This document shows positions 1 through 11,079 of a DNA stretch of 64,000 nt, in pieces. Each line of letters starts with the position of its first letter. The stretch's first letter is position 1. Location: positions 1,700,817 through 1,764,816 of the forward strand of contig JAKOGI010000026.1 of assembly GCA_029747015.1 (NCBI GenBank), written 5' to 3'. The notes under the pieces are model-generated. The model saw nothing but the letters and a program-made list of their open reading frames with translations, did no database searches and was not told the DNA's origin. This DNA is from Carnegiea gigantea (taxonomy: Eukaryota > Streptophyta > Magnoliopsida > Caryophyllales > Cactaceae). Both the position numbers and the translations under genes were made by a program.

Positions 1-983
1 GCTTTCGAGAATCGCTTGCCCAAATTGTTTACAGGGTGTTTTCGACCCTGTTTTCGAGGGTGTTCGGGCGTCTGATCTTCTCGAAGCAGAGGGCAATTCT
101 TGACTAAGTGATCTGGTTTGCCGCACTTGAAACACCCTGTGAGCTGTTCTTTGGAGGTGTTTCTGGACTTGCTGAAGTCTTTTCTTTTGTTGTTTTCCTT
201 GACCTTTTTGAAGAATTTCTTGAATTTTCTGGACATTAGGGCCATTTCTTCATCTTCAAGGTCAGAGTCAGTGTCCTCATGTGCTTTCAAGGCAAGCCCA
301 CGATCCTTCTTTTGCTCCTCTCTTTGCTGTGAGTTCTTTCGGAGTTCATAGGTCTGGAGATTACCAATCAACTCGTCGAGGGTGATCTTGTTCATGTCTT
401 TAGCCTCTTGGATGGCTGTTACTTTGGCCTCCCACGTGCGAGGTAAAATTCTGAGGATTTTCCTCACCAACTCTTCAGTGGTGAAAGATCTTCCCAGGGA
501 TTTTAACTCGTTCGTGATGTGGGTGAACCGTGTATACATGTCCATCACAGTTTCATGATCACCCATATCAAACAACTCATATTGTCGCATAAGTAGCTCA
601 ATTCTAGATTGTTTAACTTGACTCGTACCTTCATGAGCAACTTGCAGAGCATTCCAGATAGCTTGGGCTGATTCACACTCAGAGATGCGAGTGTATTCAT
701 CGGGTCCTAGGCCAAAATATAGAAGCTTTTTGGCCTTGGCATTTTTCTCCATTTTCTTGTAGTCCTCGGCATCAAACTCTATGGATTCCTTGGGAACCTT
801 CTTACCATCTTCAAGCACCTTGGTGGGAACAAGGGGCCCGTTCTTGATGAGCATCCATAATTCATAATCTTCTGCCTGAATATAGTTCTCCATCCTATTC
901 TTCCACCAACTATAATGTTGGCCGTTGAAATAGGGTGGACGAGTAATGGATTGCCCTTCAAGAATTCCTTGTGGGGTACTCAT
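1..983 (-). CDS. Copia Gag polyprotein, N-terminal 327 residues (runs off the window edge)
   Basis: Retrotransposon capsid/nucleocapsid protein that packages element RNA into cytoplasmic particles. The frame starts at the ATG read from 983 (MSTPQGILEG) and has no stop down to base 1, so 327 codons are intact. The N-terminal part carries the plant copia Gag pattern (PPYFNGQHYSWWKNRM, then an IWNAL segment), matching the UBN2/retrotran_gag family. An acidic then lysine-rich stretch follows, then a CCHC zinc knuckle at Cys284, Cys287, His292 and Cys297 (CFKCGKPDHLVKNC), which binds RNA. The start was chosen because it lies 43 bases downstream of the primer-binding site and begins the conserved domain. 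Confidence 0.9.
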   Translation of the reverse strand, partial: MSTPQGILEGQSITRPPYFNGQHYSWWKNRMENYIQAEDYELWMLIKNGPLVPTKVLEDGKKVPKESIEFDAEDYKKMEKNAKAKKLLYFGLGPDEYTRISECESAQAIWNALQVAHEGTSQVKQSRIELLMRQYELFDMGDHETVMDMYTRFTHITNELKSLGRSFTTEELVRKILRILPRTWEAKVTAIQEAKDMNKITLDELIGNLQTYELRKNSQQREEQKKDRGLALKAHEDTDSDLEDEEMALMSRKFKKFFKKVKENNKRKDFSKSRNTSKEQLTGCFKCGKPDHLVKNCPLLREDQTPEHPRKQGRKHPVNNLGKRFSK

Positions 984-1025
984 CTTCAGAATCTCTCAAG
1001 GTGTTAACCTTTTGTAAGAGAACCC

Positions 1026-1037
1026 GCTCTGATACCA
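1026..1037 (-). other. Primer-binding site, initiator tRNA-Met type
   Basis: On the minus strand this reads TGGTATCAGAGC, the usual plant copia primer site complementary to the 3' end of initiator tRNA-Met. It sits two bases from the LTR end at 1040, so it fixes the element's orientation and its LTR/internal boundary. Confidence 0.88.
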
Positions 1038-1039
1038 CT

Positions 1040-2646
1040 TGTTGAGTTCGTGAGTATACAATCACAAGAGGGGGGGTAAATTGTGGTGTCTGATTTTCGC
1101 GTTGTAAATAACAAACACCCTAGTAGAGGTTGTTCTCAAATGACAAACACCCTGATAGCTTGTTTGCACGGGGTGTTCTCAATTATTGCAAATGCGAAAA
1201 TCACCAAGATAAATGCGGAAAATAAAGCACACACAATTTTTACGTGGAAAACACCTCTAGCCCAACTGAGGTGTGAAAAACCACGACCTACCTCGTGTAG
1301 GATTTAACCACTTTCACTAACGGGCTTCACACGTTACAAATGTAACACACCTTGTTACAACTTGCAACCACGTAACCTTCTTCCCAAAGACAGGTTACAC
1401 CACGTCCAACCTTCGCAAGATTAGACACGTCCAAGTCCACACGACTAGGACACACTCACTCACTTTTCTGATTCAAGATCAGGGTTACAAACACCTTACA
1501 GGGGGTGCTTCTTACTAAGCAGATGTAAGGTACAATGAAGATCCTATTATGCCAATGGTTTGAAAACTCAAAATCAAACACAGCTTGTCACGGTTTGCTT
1601 TTCAGAATGAAGCTCAAGAATCTTTGAGTGTAGACCGTGTTTTCTGATTTTCCCTGAATTTTTCAAAAAGCTGTGTTTAAGCAAATTCAACCTGAGTTTT
1701 CTATCTGCTCTTTTCTCGTGTGTTGTGTGTCTACTAGGAGAGAAAAAGCTGAGGTTTTTAAACACAAAAACCAACGGTCATAAGCCACAGAATCAAAAGC
1801 TGAGGTTTTTAAACACAAAAACCAACGGTCATAAGCCACAGAATCAGCTAAGTATAGAAAACGATTTTCAATCAGGAAATGTTCTCCTACGGCTAGTGAT
1901 AAAATTTTGCCAAAATATAAGGGATTTGATATCTTAAAAGATAACCCTTATCTTCCCATAACCGTGAGGTGGATTCAAAAAAGCAACCAGAAATTTTCAG
2001 CTTTTGAAACTTTACCATATCCGAAAATATGGTCAAAGGAAATCTTTAAGTTTTGGCAAATCTCCCAAAACTTATTTTCGAAAATCTCCCATAATATTTT
2101 CAAGAAATATCCTTTCCAGAGAAATAGCAGTTTTGAAATTCAAGGAAAGTAATCTGGAGATCTTAGCCAACTAAAATAAATTTTCAAAGATAACCGGGTG
2201 TGGCTACTGCAGTTCAGAAACACCCTAGGCACCCTGTTCGCAGGGTTGTTCGCAACTGGTGTTCTGAAGCACTTAGCGCAAATACCGATTCAAGAGGTGT
2301 TTAAAATGATGTTTTCAATATTGGCATATTAACAAGAGTCTAAATAAATAAAACCTATATACCCGAGACTTCTTGTTTTGAATGTCATCTTGTCCAAGAT
2401 TTATGGTGCTGCTGTGAACACCAAGGCCACCTTGTTTGCTGGGGTTGTTCTTTCCATTGCTAGAGTTCAGGAACATGCCTTACAATCAACTGTCGAGATG
2501 GTGTTCTTGACTTAATATAGAATCACCAAGTAAAACCTATTTTGAAGACTTGTTCTCACATGTAGCAAACCAGTTAGTATAATAAAGAACACAAATACCA
2601 GTTAGGCCTGTTTGGAGACCGTGTTTGGAGCAATATTACTAGGACA
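1040..2646 (-). repeat. 5' LTR of the copia element
   Basis: The stretch next to the primer-binding site begins with TG on the plus strand, the reverse complement of a CA end. It carries no coherent ORF and contains many short direct and inverted motifs, for example three variants of a CACCCT...TTGTT pattern near 1120-1175, 2218-2266 and 2420-2455. The inner border (1040) is well supported. The outer border is uncertain by several hundred bases. Confidence 0.55.
1744..1845. repeat. Exact tandem duplication, two 51-bp units, inside the copia LTR
   Basis: Two adjacent, essentially identical 51-base units (1744-1794 and 1795-1845) both contain GGTTTTTAAACACAAAAACC. The unit length is a multiple of three, but no coding frame is indicated. 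It may duplicate an LTR promoter or enhancer segment. Confidence 0.85.
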
Positions 2647-2696
2647 AATTTTTACACTTGGATTTGTTATCATCAAAACTAAATATAATAACTCAA

Positions 2697-3966
2697 CAAT
2701 GTCTCTTTTCTAATGTTCAAATATTTCTTCTCTATCACGAGCTCCATCTATATTTAAGATGTATCCAGTCTAACTAATTAAGATAAGGCCAACTTCTTCA
2801 AAAGTTGTAGTTTTCCTTAAGATGAACCCGAAGGAAAAGTTGGTTATTCATCTTGCTGGAATGAACCTGGATCTTACAAAATGAGTATTTCTTCTAGAAG
2901 GTTCGCCAAATTTTTCAGATTTAGGAACAACATTGTTAACCAGATTGATCTCTATCTCACCTAAGTCAAGTTCTTCTCCAATTTCATTAATCTCATCTTC
3001 AACAACCATTTTATCGTATTTTTTTATCTAATTTTCTTCTAATTTCTTCTAAATGTAACACATTAAAATCCTCTAGTTTAATAAGGTTCATCTGCTAATA
3101 TATTTCTTCTTCTAATAATATATTATTGGTCGTTTCATTATCATTAGATAATATGGTATATTTATCACTAATTGTACTCATGGTTTTATTTAATTCTTCT
3201 GGGTTTTGTTCTTTTTCGAACATATTCTATAGTTCTTCAAGAGTATACTGCTTATATTCCATCTTCTTCTTCTTTTTGTGTTTTTTCAGTTGATTTTTCA
3301 TCTGATTTTTCTCTTACTTCTTTTTGAATTTTTATATCGTTCAAAGAAAATAGAATCTTGTTTTTTGGATTTTAGAAAGGATATTTATGTTGAAATAGAG
3401 TACTAATACTGGAAGTAGTTTTTCCGCTATATCTTACTTCATGAACTAGAGAAATGTGAATTACAGATATTTACTTCTTAAGTTCCTTGACTTCGGTCTT
3501 AATTTTTGCTAATTTTGCTTTTAATTCTAAAACTATATCAGTGATATAGTTTAATTGAGATGCTATTAGAGAAAGGTCTTCCAGAGAGTGAACAATATGT
3601 GAATAATTTGGTCCAGCCAAGCAGATAATGATTCTAGAATTAATCATAGTTAATTAGATTAATTAGCTTAATTATCTTAATTATTTTTGGTCACGTGGTT
3701 TTGATACCAGTTGAAAGAGAACCTCGAGTAGTACTTGTAAGAAAATTTTTACATGCACAACTTTTAGATTTTCCAACGTAAGCTTTTAAAGATTTAGGCA
3801 AAAATTGCAAATATGAAAAGTTTAAGGGTTAAAAAAAATGTAAACAGTGAACGGTCCCCTTAAAATAGTTTCTACAGAATATTGCCCTTTTTAAATATAT
3901 TCTAATAACACGATCCCCTAGTTATAATTTTCACACAAAATGGAATACCTGGCAGTGATATTTTCC
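2697..3966 (-). pseudogene. Pararetrovirus-like (caulimovirid) element, copy A: head region only, decayed
   Basis: The stretch aligns by eye over about 1.27 kb with 21928-23207, in the same orientation. On the minus strand it holds a degraded initiator-Met-type primer site (3697-3709, two mismatches), a remnant of the small coiled-coil ORF found in copy B, and the start of the coat-protein-like ORF. In the small ORF the start ATG has become ATT, and one base is missing a few codons later. The coat-protein-like frame carries several stops. Homology ends abruptly at 3966 and near 2697. The caulimovirid assignment comes from copy B. Confidence 0.6.
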
Positions 3967-4106
3967 CAATAAAGACTCAGTATCCGTGACGTTGGACTTC
4001 GCGTGCCCTTGTGCTTCTGAATGTGTGCCAGAATTTTGTTTAGATTTTTTTTTATAGCCAATCTGTGTTGGAATTTATTATTCTCCGACATATAGCCACT
4101 CCTACA

Positions 4107-4400
4107 CTAGTGTTTGAGCCTAAAAAAAGCAAATGTGTTTCATAGAAATCGAACCTATTTATTTTTAGCATTTTAAAGAAGTGGTTGGTGGATAGAACTA
4201 AGTTAGAATAGGTCATTGGACATTAGTGCTTGAGGTTTGAACCCCCAAAAAAAAAGGTGTGTTTGGAGACTAGTGCTTGAGCGCCTCCCCCCCCCCCCCC
4301 CAAAAAAAAAGGTGTATGTGGTTCATAGACTTCAACCTATTTCTTTTTTAACATAGAGAAGCGATTAACGGATAGAAGTAGGGTTAGAGTAGCAGATAGT
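4107..4400. repeat. Imperfect direct repeats (about 115-160 bp units) with C-run/A-run tracts
   Basis: Related units begin near 4107, 4223 (partial) and 4268. Each contains a variant of TAGTGCTTGAG followed by an A-rich tract and GGTGT. The outer two also share TTCATAGA..TCAACCTATTT and GGATAGAA..AGGGTTAGA. A run of 15 C directly followed by 9 A lies at 4287-4310. No ORF is supported. Confidence 0.6.
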
Positions 4401-5655
4401 AGCTTCAATATGTTGAAAACGAACAAATTCTTCATATAGCAAAGTTGCCACACCAGCTCTTGCTATGCATTTCAGTCGCTTAGATCTCTTCAAGTTTAAT
4501 TAGGCATTTCTTTGAGTGATCAGAACTCCGTGGTGCAAAATTCATCCAGGAAAATATGTCATCTCTCCGCCCCAACACCCCCCCCCCAAAAAAAAAAAAA
4601 AAAAAAAACACGCTCGAGTCTCTTTCTAAAGGGTGCATAATGGACAATAAGTAGAAATGCTAGGATTATAGGCCCCTACTTTCTCTGGCACCTGAACCTT
4701 CTGATGCATAATAATCCATAGGAGCACATAGTGTTTAGTTAAACTTAGACCATTCTAAATTACTCTAACCCAACTGGTTTTGTCTTGCTGTTGCAATTGC
4801 CTCTCATTTCCACTTCGAGTAATGTAAACGTGATCCTTCGTATCTCTCCATGCAACTCCATTAAAATCTTATGATATGATGGCCTTGATCTTAATCGCCT
4901 TCTTCCAATAACAACAAATATCATCCTTAGAAATATACTTCGACCAGTTTTGAGCATTTATGTAATGAGAATGAATACACTTAACCTAAAAGGCATTCTT
5001 TTTATTGACAATTGCCCGTCCACGTTCGATGTTTATCCAGTAAAGCATAATTCCAATTCCCGAGGTCCTTAAATCCTTTGCCACCCATTTTTCTTTGGTC
5101 CCAAAAAAACCAAAGATTCAAATGGTTGTTTCGATTGCGATGGTGACTTCGATCGCGATATGAAAAAATCACTCTAATGCAAAAATCACACTCCATATCA
5201 TGACTAAAACGTGGTTCAACCAACTCAAAAATATTTTTGATACAACTATTTCATCGTGAATCCGCCACATTTTGAATCCATGATGTCGACCAGTCAAAGA
5301 CCTTCCAGTGTAGTTGTCAACTCCTCTCTGTAAGGAAATTCCTACAGATAGCCTCGAGCTCTTTTACCCACTTCATGAGGAGAGTAAAATTATAGACTCA
5401 AAACACATACACCTCCATTAAGATAATATTCAAAAGTGAACCCCAAAGTACTCAGATGGTAGCTTACCCTCACACAAAGGCCAAAGCCAATCAGCTCTGA
5501 CAGCAATGCTTTTTCTGATGCAGCAGTGACACCAGTTAGCTATCACAATCGGCGATTTTTATTGATTAATCTCCATTCCAAAATCAGCGACAACTATATA
5601 TTAAAACGCACATTTTTGAGGCTCTTGCAAATCAAGGTACAGGTTAATTTCCTAT
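4401..5655. other. No gene recognised; flank of the 5656 gene
   Basis: The stretch holds a 10-C/21-A compound homopolymer at 4578-4608 and short ORFs with no recognisable protein pattern. The last few hundred bases may be 3' UTR of the minus-strand gene that ends at 5656. Confidence 0.5.
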
Positions 5656-6348
5656 TCACAACCACCCTACTACTTGAGCTTGTTGGAAACGGGGATCTGT
5701 GTGAGGATTAAGGCGCGCTATGCAAAGGGCCTGACCAAGTTTCTGCATGCGCTCAGAAACCCTAGGGCTTTTGGTTCCCAGATACCACCCAAAAAACATG
5801 GAGAGTGTCCCAAGAGTGTGGACACCAAACACAGAAAATGCAAAGGCTGGATTATAAAGTGCTCCTTGGCCAATCACAAAGTAACCAACCCAGCCCACAG
5901 CGGCAGGTAACACCATCTGGGTGGCTAGCGTGACCTTCGGTAACCCCTTGGCCTCCTTGACCTCTCCATAATCGTCATCATGTGGTGGCTCAAGCTCCGG
6001 CTCCGGCTCCGGCTCTGCATTTTCTGAGGGTCGTGGTTGATGTGGCTTGAACCTTTTGGCCTTGGTTGTCCAACTCAGACAGTCGCGGAAACTTGTCCAG
6101 ATCCCTGAGTTGGGAGGGACTTCTGGGGGTTGAATCTCCCCAAGAGTAAACCCCTTCTCAGGATCTGCAACTTCGTGAATCTCATTGGGAGTCGTGATCT
6201 CAAAGCCTGATGCTAGTGACCCAAGCGCATGAACAATAAACCCCATCTGGAGATCCTTACTAAACCGCTTGGAGCTTGCTTTTACAAGACCTAGTCCAGG
6301 CCGTGTAAGCCACCAGTCGGCCCCGGTAACTTTCTTACCCGTTTCCAT
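5656..6348 (-). CDS. Uncharacterised plant membrane protein, 230 residues
   Basis: I do not recognise a named family. The chosen start (METGKKVTGADWW) is the first Met after a CT-rich leader. The open frame extends 50 codons further upstream, but that part is low-complexity (His/Arg/Glu-rich) and looks like untranslated leader. Visible features are a hydrophobic segment near residues 30-45 (MGFIVHALGSLASGFEI), an acidic Pro-Glu repeat in the middle (EPEPEPELEPP), and two or three membrane-spanning segments in the C-terminal half. Codon use and an unbroken frame argue for a real gene. The last about 25 residues (after QALCIA) are less like the rest, so a 3' intron or a slightly different end is possible. 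It is divergent from the gene at 6733. Confidence 0.6.
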   Translation of the reverse strand: METGKKVTGADWWLTRPGLGLVKASSKRFSKDLQMGFIVHALGSLASGFEITTPNEIHEVADPEKGFTLGEIQPPEVPPNSGIWTSFRDCLSWTTKAKRFKPHQPRPSENAEPEPEPELEPPHDDDYGEVKEAKGLPKVTLATQMVLPAAVGWVGYFVIGQGALYNPAFAFSVFGVHTLGTLSMFFGWYLGTKSPRVSERMQKLGQALCIARLNPHTDPRFQQAQVVGWL

Positions 6349-6732
6349 CTCTCTCTGTCTTTGTCTCTCTCTGGATTTGATCTGGTGATTTTCTCTCTCT
6401 CTGTCTGAGTCTTTCTTTCTGTGGGTGTGCGCGTGTTTACGCGACGGTAGATGAGCAGGGGGTTCTTTTTGTAATTCACTAAGACCAAGTGCCACCAACG
6501 GGAAAAAACCAAGAAGATGGACAGTCGAACAACATCCAGACGTGTCATTGCCTCATTGGGTCAGTTTTTGAAAAAAAAATGTTTAGGATAATTCATACTT
6601 TTCCAATCCCAATTATACCCCCACTTTCTTCCTCCTCATGTACCAAACCCTACCGACCCCCCAGCCACAAATTGCATTCACATTCTCTCTCTCATCGCAA
6701 ACCCATCCCAAATCGGTCATCACTTTCCAACG
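6349..6732. promoter_or_regulatory. Shared divergent promoter with telo-box
   Basis: The two start codons lie 384 bases apart, head to head. CT-rich leaders are present on both sides (6349-6420 read from the minus strand; 6680-6700 on the plus strand). An AAACCCTA telo-box lies near 6646, about 85 bases before the plus-strand ATG; this element is known from promoters of growth and translation genes. No strong TATA box is obvious. Confidence 0.5.
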
Positions 6733-7089
6733 ATGCGTTCCGTTCCGGTGACTTCAATGTCATCGGGGAAGATTAATTTTGGATTTCCGCCTCTTGAGTA
6801 TCTCATCGCGACCGTTTTGGGTGTCTCAGCCTCATCCCTGGCGGCGCTGTCTTGGGCGTTCGATCGCATCGACAAGGCGCTCAACGAATCGCAACGAGAC
6901 TGGATCTTCTGGATAGACATCGCTCTTATACTGGCCGCTCCTCTCTCTCTCCTATCTCTGCAAACGATGACGGCGAAGCCTAAACTGGGTCGTTGCTGTG
7001 GAATCGCATCTATCCTCTGCTTTATCTTTGCCCTTGGTTTACTACTCTCTTTCCTCCTGGTCTGGCTAATGGCCTCCTTCATCGTATGA
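6733..7089 (+). CDS. Small multi-pass membrane protein, 118 residues, function unknown
   Basis: Unbroken single-exon frame starting MRSVPVTSMSSGK; an alternative start is the Met at 6757. The chain has hydrophobic segments at roughly residues 25-43 (LIATVLGVSASSLAALSWAF), 58-76 (IFWIDIALILAAPLSLLSL) and 88-118 (the C-terminal leucine/isoleucine-rich part), so three or four membrane spans are likely. GC content is clearly higher than in the surrounding DNA, as expected of a real exon, and a telo-box lies upstream. I cannot name a family. The minus-strand frame over the same bases is treated as a shadow. Confidence 0.65.
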   Translation: MRSVPVTSMSSGKINFGFPPLEYLIATVLGVSASSLAALSWAFDRIDKALNESQRDWIFWIDIALILAAPLSLLSLQTMTAKPKLGRCCGIASILCFIFALGLLLSFLLVWLMASFIV

Positions 7090-7659
7090 TCTTCCCCTGG
7101 TTTTCGAATTTAGTTTGTTTTCTTTTATATTCTATCCTCCTCCATCGTATGTAATGTCATGTAAGGTAATATCAAGATGGGAAACTGCTGGCACTTGAAT
7201 GCGTTCGAGTTGTCAGAGTGTGTTTTTCATTCAGATCCAGAAGAACTGTATTCAATGGTATGAATGTTCGTTTTGTGCTCTCATGTTGCATTAGTTTTGC
7301 CTAATTTGCTGCCCTCTTGACTCTTCAACGAAGATTGTTTTACGTATGAACTATTTCAGGTTTTGTAAATCTACTTTAATTTGCCTGAGTTTCTTAATTT
7401 CATAGAAAAATTCTGCCGGGGAAATTTGCTTGCTATTTTCCAATTCACAGCCATGTTTTGCATAGAGGAGATTCTTTCATCAAACTAGTTCAGATTTTCG
7501 GATTTTAGTATATGCACAGAGTGGTATTTGTTAAAACATCGATAAAAATAGAGATCCAATTTTGAAATTATTCATTGCTAGGAATCGTATTGTTCGATCA
7601 GCACTTGGTCCTAATTGCTTCTGCAATGACTGCAATCCCTCAGATTGTTGAGGTCCTAG

Positions 7660-7860
7660 TGTTGCAAATTCCCCTCGCGGCCGAATCTTTTAAATCTTTG
7701 TTCTTTCGCTAATTATCTTCTGATCTGCCAGAGCAACAGTAGGCAACACTGATAGCAAACCTTAAAAAAGTGCAACAAAACAGTGATTATTACATTAATT
7801 TGCTTTTGGGCGGCAAACTTCAAGAAGTAAGGTAGTCTCTACCCAAAATCTACGGGACAA
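7660..7860 (-). pseudogene. Duplicated block, copy 1: decayed bHLH basic-helix-like exon
   Basis: On the minus strand this block aligns with 11080-11370. Both contain GAAAGA..AAAGATTTAAAAGATT, and both share flanks containing TTTGCTT and ATCCAAAAT-like motifs. The deduced residues resemble the bHLH pattern REK-SERMK seen in the other copy, but this copy has lost most key residues and has an in-frame stop. It is annotated mainly because of its similarity to copy 2. Confidence 0.35.
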
Positions 7861-8228
7861 TTGCAAGCCGCAAGCATGGCTACGTGGGGGTCTAGCTATG
7901 CCTAGTCTCTGGGGTGCAAAAATTAGTTTAACAATTGAGCATCAAATATGAGTTTTGTTTTGTAAGCTATATATGAAAGTACATATTGGACTTTCAATGT
8001 CTAATGTTCTAAACATTTTCAAAGGGAAAATATTAATAAGCATTTCTCTACGCATGAAATGCAGCAGATCTATGAACAGACTTCCAATATCAGATTCACA
8101 GATTGCAACGACCAATACAATAACGCAACAGCCTGTAGAGGACATAATGGCAGGATTTCGCAAGCTGCTCTTCATAATGGCCTGTCATATATCTATCAGC
8201 AAATTGAGAATCCTTCATGTTAAGTCAC

Positions 8229-8254
8229 AGAGAGAGAGAGAGAGAGAGAGAGAG
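8229..8254. repeat. (AG)13 microsatellite
   Basis: A perfect dinucleotide run in non-coding sequence. Confidence 0.95.
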
Positions 8255-10821
8255 GACAGCACTGAACATGTTAAGTCATTCAAACTGCAGGCGTCATGAG
8301 GAGTCAGATATATCATTCACAGGAAGAAAAACGAATGAGAATATTCCATGTAAATTGAAATTGGAACTTAAAAGAACCATAAGAATTGCAGAGAAATGTG
8401 AAAAAGTAGGACACAAGTTGGCAAACATGAGACCAAGAAAGAAAAGCATAAACTCGAGCTGAGAAGCTATAGTCTCTCCAATCTTCCTTGTATATCCCCT
8501 TGTTGATGTGAACTGTAAATATTCAAAGCAGTTAATCACTTCGTCAACCAGAGTTAAAGATGTGCAAGTAGAGTACATGCTACCGCCATCAATGCCACGG
8601 AACATAAATGAATTTACAGGCACAATAAAAGAGCTCATTTGGACTAGAAAAATTCACATTGATTCACGACAAGGATTATAAAAGTCATCAATTAAGATCC
8701 CCACCAGGGATCAAAAGGATGAATGCCATAGAAATAAAAGAGACTCCCACCATGATATTCATTTATCGACATCAAAAGTGTTAAACTACTAAGTTAAAAA
8801 AAAGTCTCGAATGCCTTTCATGTAGTACCATTAACAGCAGCCTCAAACGGTATCTCAGAACTCTGGCTAGAAAGAGTAGTAAGAACCTAAGCTTGAGAAG
8901 CAACCACAGAAGGAGAAATCCTAAACGTAAGATTGACAAATCTCTTAGAAAACAGCTTCCAGAGACAAGCAATTATACTAAAGATCTTAATACAGAACAT
9001 AAAACTTCATAGATCAGAAGTACTCACCGACGTCTCAAGCAAAGCCATTACGCAAATGCCTCGAGAATCTGTGAAGACATTGTTCCATCACAAAGAATCA
9101 TGTTCTTGTTCAAAACCTCCTCCTAATGTGCAACAACTCCGTTTGCGGTCCTCCTGCAGCTGCTGTTGCAATTTCCCTCGCGGCGTGTGCATCCAACATC
9201 ATTCTGCCGGTATCAAATGAGGGTGCAACAAGCTGATTCACCGTAATATGACAGTTACATATATCAAATTAGCATGATACCCAGCATGATATCCACATAA
9301 TTGAAGCTTGTGAAGCTCTGTTCAAGAGGAGAGGAAGAAATAGCAGAGAAGAGACAGAAAGATTTTTAATTTCCTTGCTCTCTTTAACCTTCTCTTTCAG
9401 AGGGGAGTAAGGACTCAGGAGGAGCAAAGAAAATTCAGTAAACTAGATCTTGCCTTTAGCTTTTTCCAATTCAGACACATATATCCAGATTCCAGAGAAG
9501 AGTATATGACAAGTTGACAACTTTCTTTGATCTTATTTACTTTTATACTCTTATATATGAGCAGAGCTCTGAAAAATTGCCGTAAGAAACCCCCAAAGAA
9601 AGCCTGACAGTTCCTTAAATTGCATCCATGTCGCTTAAGACCTACTTCGAAGCTCAAGAACCCTCCTAAGGTCAGACACTCCGACACAGTGCTATCGTTG
9701 AAGAGCCTTGATTCCAAAAGCATATAAAAGTCCACGAAAGCTAACTCACTCCTTTTTGCAGTTTGGTGCACGGACTGACAGACAATACTCGTAGCTTTCC
9801 TTATCCAAAAAAAAAAAAAAAAAAAGACAATACTCCTAGCTTCTATTATCATTTGTCCCTGAACTTGGGCATGTCAGATAGATAGCATACTTGGACAGTC
9901 AAAATTCGACTGAAATCCCATAAAATTTCTTTAAAAAGCCAATTCTATTTATTTGGATTCATACCAAACGATAGCCCCTCGCAGAGTTAAAAGACATAAA
10001 TGATAATTAAGCCAAACATGCTTTAACACAAGCGTTCAATTGTATGTATCATTGGGTCTCAGATACACAGGTTATGAACTTCCTTGACCAAGCAGGAGGG
10101 GGAAAGGAGACAAACAAAAGATCTTGAACAACATAGCATATCTATACCCATACCATGGAAGTCCTGCCGCAGGGTGTGGGGGGTCAGTCTGATGTTGCAA
10201 CCTCACCTTTAGATTATTGAACTATAGAGAGGCTGATTCCTTTAAACCCTATATCTAAAACCTATAAGTGCCAACTACTCTGTAGAATGGAAACAACATG
10301 ATAGTTTGGAGATGCATTTATTGCATTTTGCTAATATTCCATTACTATCCGAGTTTTAAAAATCACCCAAAATCAGGTTTCCAGCAGTCCAAAAAGTGGA
10401 CATACTTCAAAACACAACATAATTCATTAATGACTAGACAACAGTCTTTCAACACAGCTGACCAGCGCAGCTAAGAGATCATTCATGAAGTAATCCAAAA
10501 GCTATGCCATAATTTGTACAATGTATTCCCAAGTTATGAGTTCTATGCATTTACCTGAGGCATTTCTAATCAACAAAAGAAGCCACTGCATGGCTTTCAT
10601 TGAAGATAAGCTTCATGGATAACAACTCCAATTTACAAAAGATAGAGTGAACAATTGATTTATGCCACAAACAAAAACCAAAAAAAAAATATATTTAGGC
10701 ACTAAACCAAGAGGACTTTGGAGAATTTCACAAAACAAGCTTTGAGAATTGAAATTTCAAAAGAACAGACTCAAAAATAATTTCATACAGCGAGAAACTA
10801 GAAGGCCGAAAAGTGACTAAC

Positions 10822-10889
10822 TGAGAGTGTTGCTGGAGAGATTGTACATAATTGATTATCTCATCAAGGAGAAGTGCTTTTCCAATAAT
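10822..10889 (-). pseudogene. Isolated bHLH helix-2 exon (fragment)
   Basis: On the minus strand a GATTCAG acceptor is followed by codons for IIGKALLLDEIINYVQSLQQ, and a GTTAGT donor follows. This matches the loop-helix-2 exon of plant bHLH factors of the BPE/CIB/bHLH49 type (family pattern ITGKA-LDEIINYVQSLQ). The exon size (68 bases) and its splice-site context look genuine. The expected exons are missing: the DNA-binding part upstream is at best the decayed block at 11080-11370, and no FLSMKL exon was found downstream. It is most likely part of a pseudogene or a captured fragment. Confidence 0.6.
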
Positions 10890-11079
10890 CTGAATCAAAA
10901 CAGGAAGAAAAGCAAGTTACATGATTGCAAAAGAAAATTGTCAAAAAATATTTACTACAGCGATACAGCTTGACCACCAGAAAGGCAGAAAATGGGACAG
11001 TTTTTCTGCTCCAAGGCGCCATAATAAATTAATAACTCTCAGGCTATCCAACTAAAAAGTCAGAACTAGTCAATACCAA

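Larger units (their letters stand above)
1..2646 (-). mobile_element. Ty1/copia LTR retrotransposon, 5' part (LTR, PBS, Gag); continues beyond the left edge
   Basis: Read on the minus strand, the order is LTR, primer-binding site and Gag open frame, which is the standard 5' layout of a copia element. The pol region would lie left of base 1 and is not visible. The open Gag frame suggests a fairly recent insertion. The LTR is long for copia, which would suit a Sirevirus-like lineage, but that lineage call is inference. The outer LTR boundary at about 2646 is a guess from a TG...CA end; no second LTR is available to test it. Confidence 0.8.

Noticed and set aside
6720..7082. 120-codon minus-strand frame over the small membrane gene
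   Set aside because: It is the antisense shadow of the plus-strand frame 6733-7089, which has the hydrophobic-segment pattern and the promoter.
8294..8638. 114-codon minus-strand frame with a faint bHLH-like string (LVDEVINCFEYLQ)
   Set aside because: Too weak, without exon borders or neighbouring bHLH residues; probably chance.
9415..9852. 145-codon minus-strand frame
   Set aside because: It contains a poly-A-derived Phe run and no family pattern; nothing supports expression.
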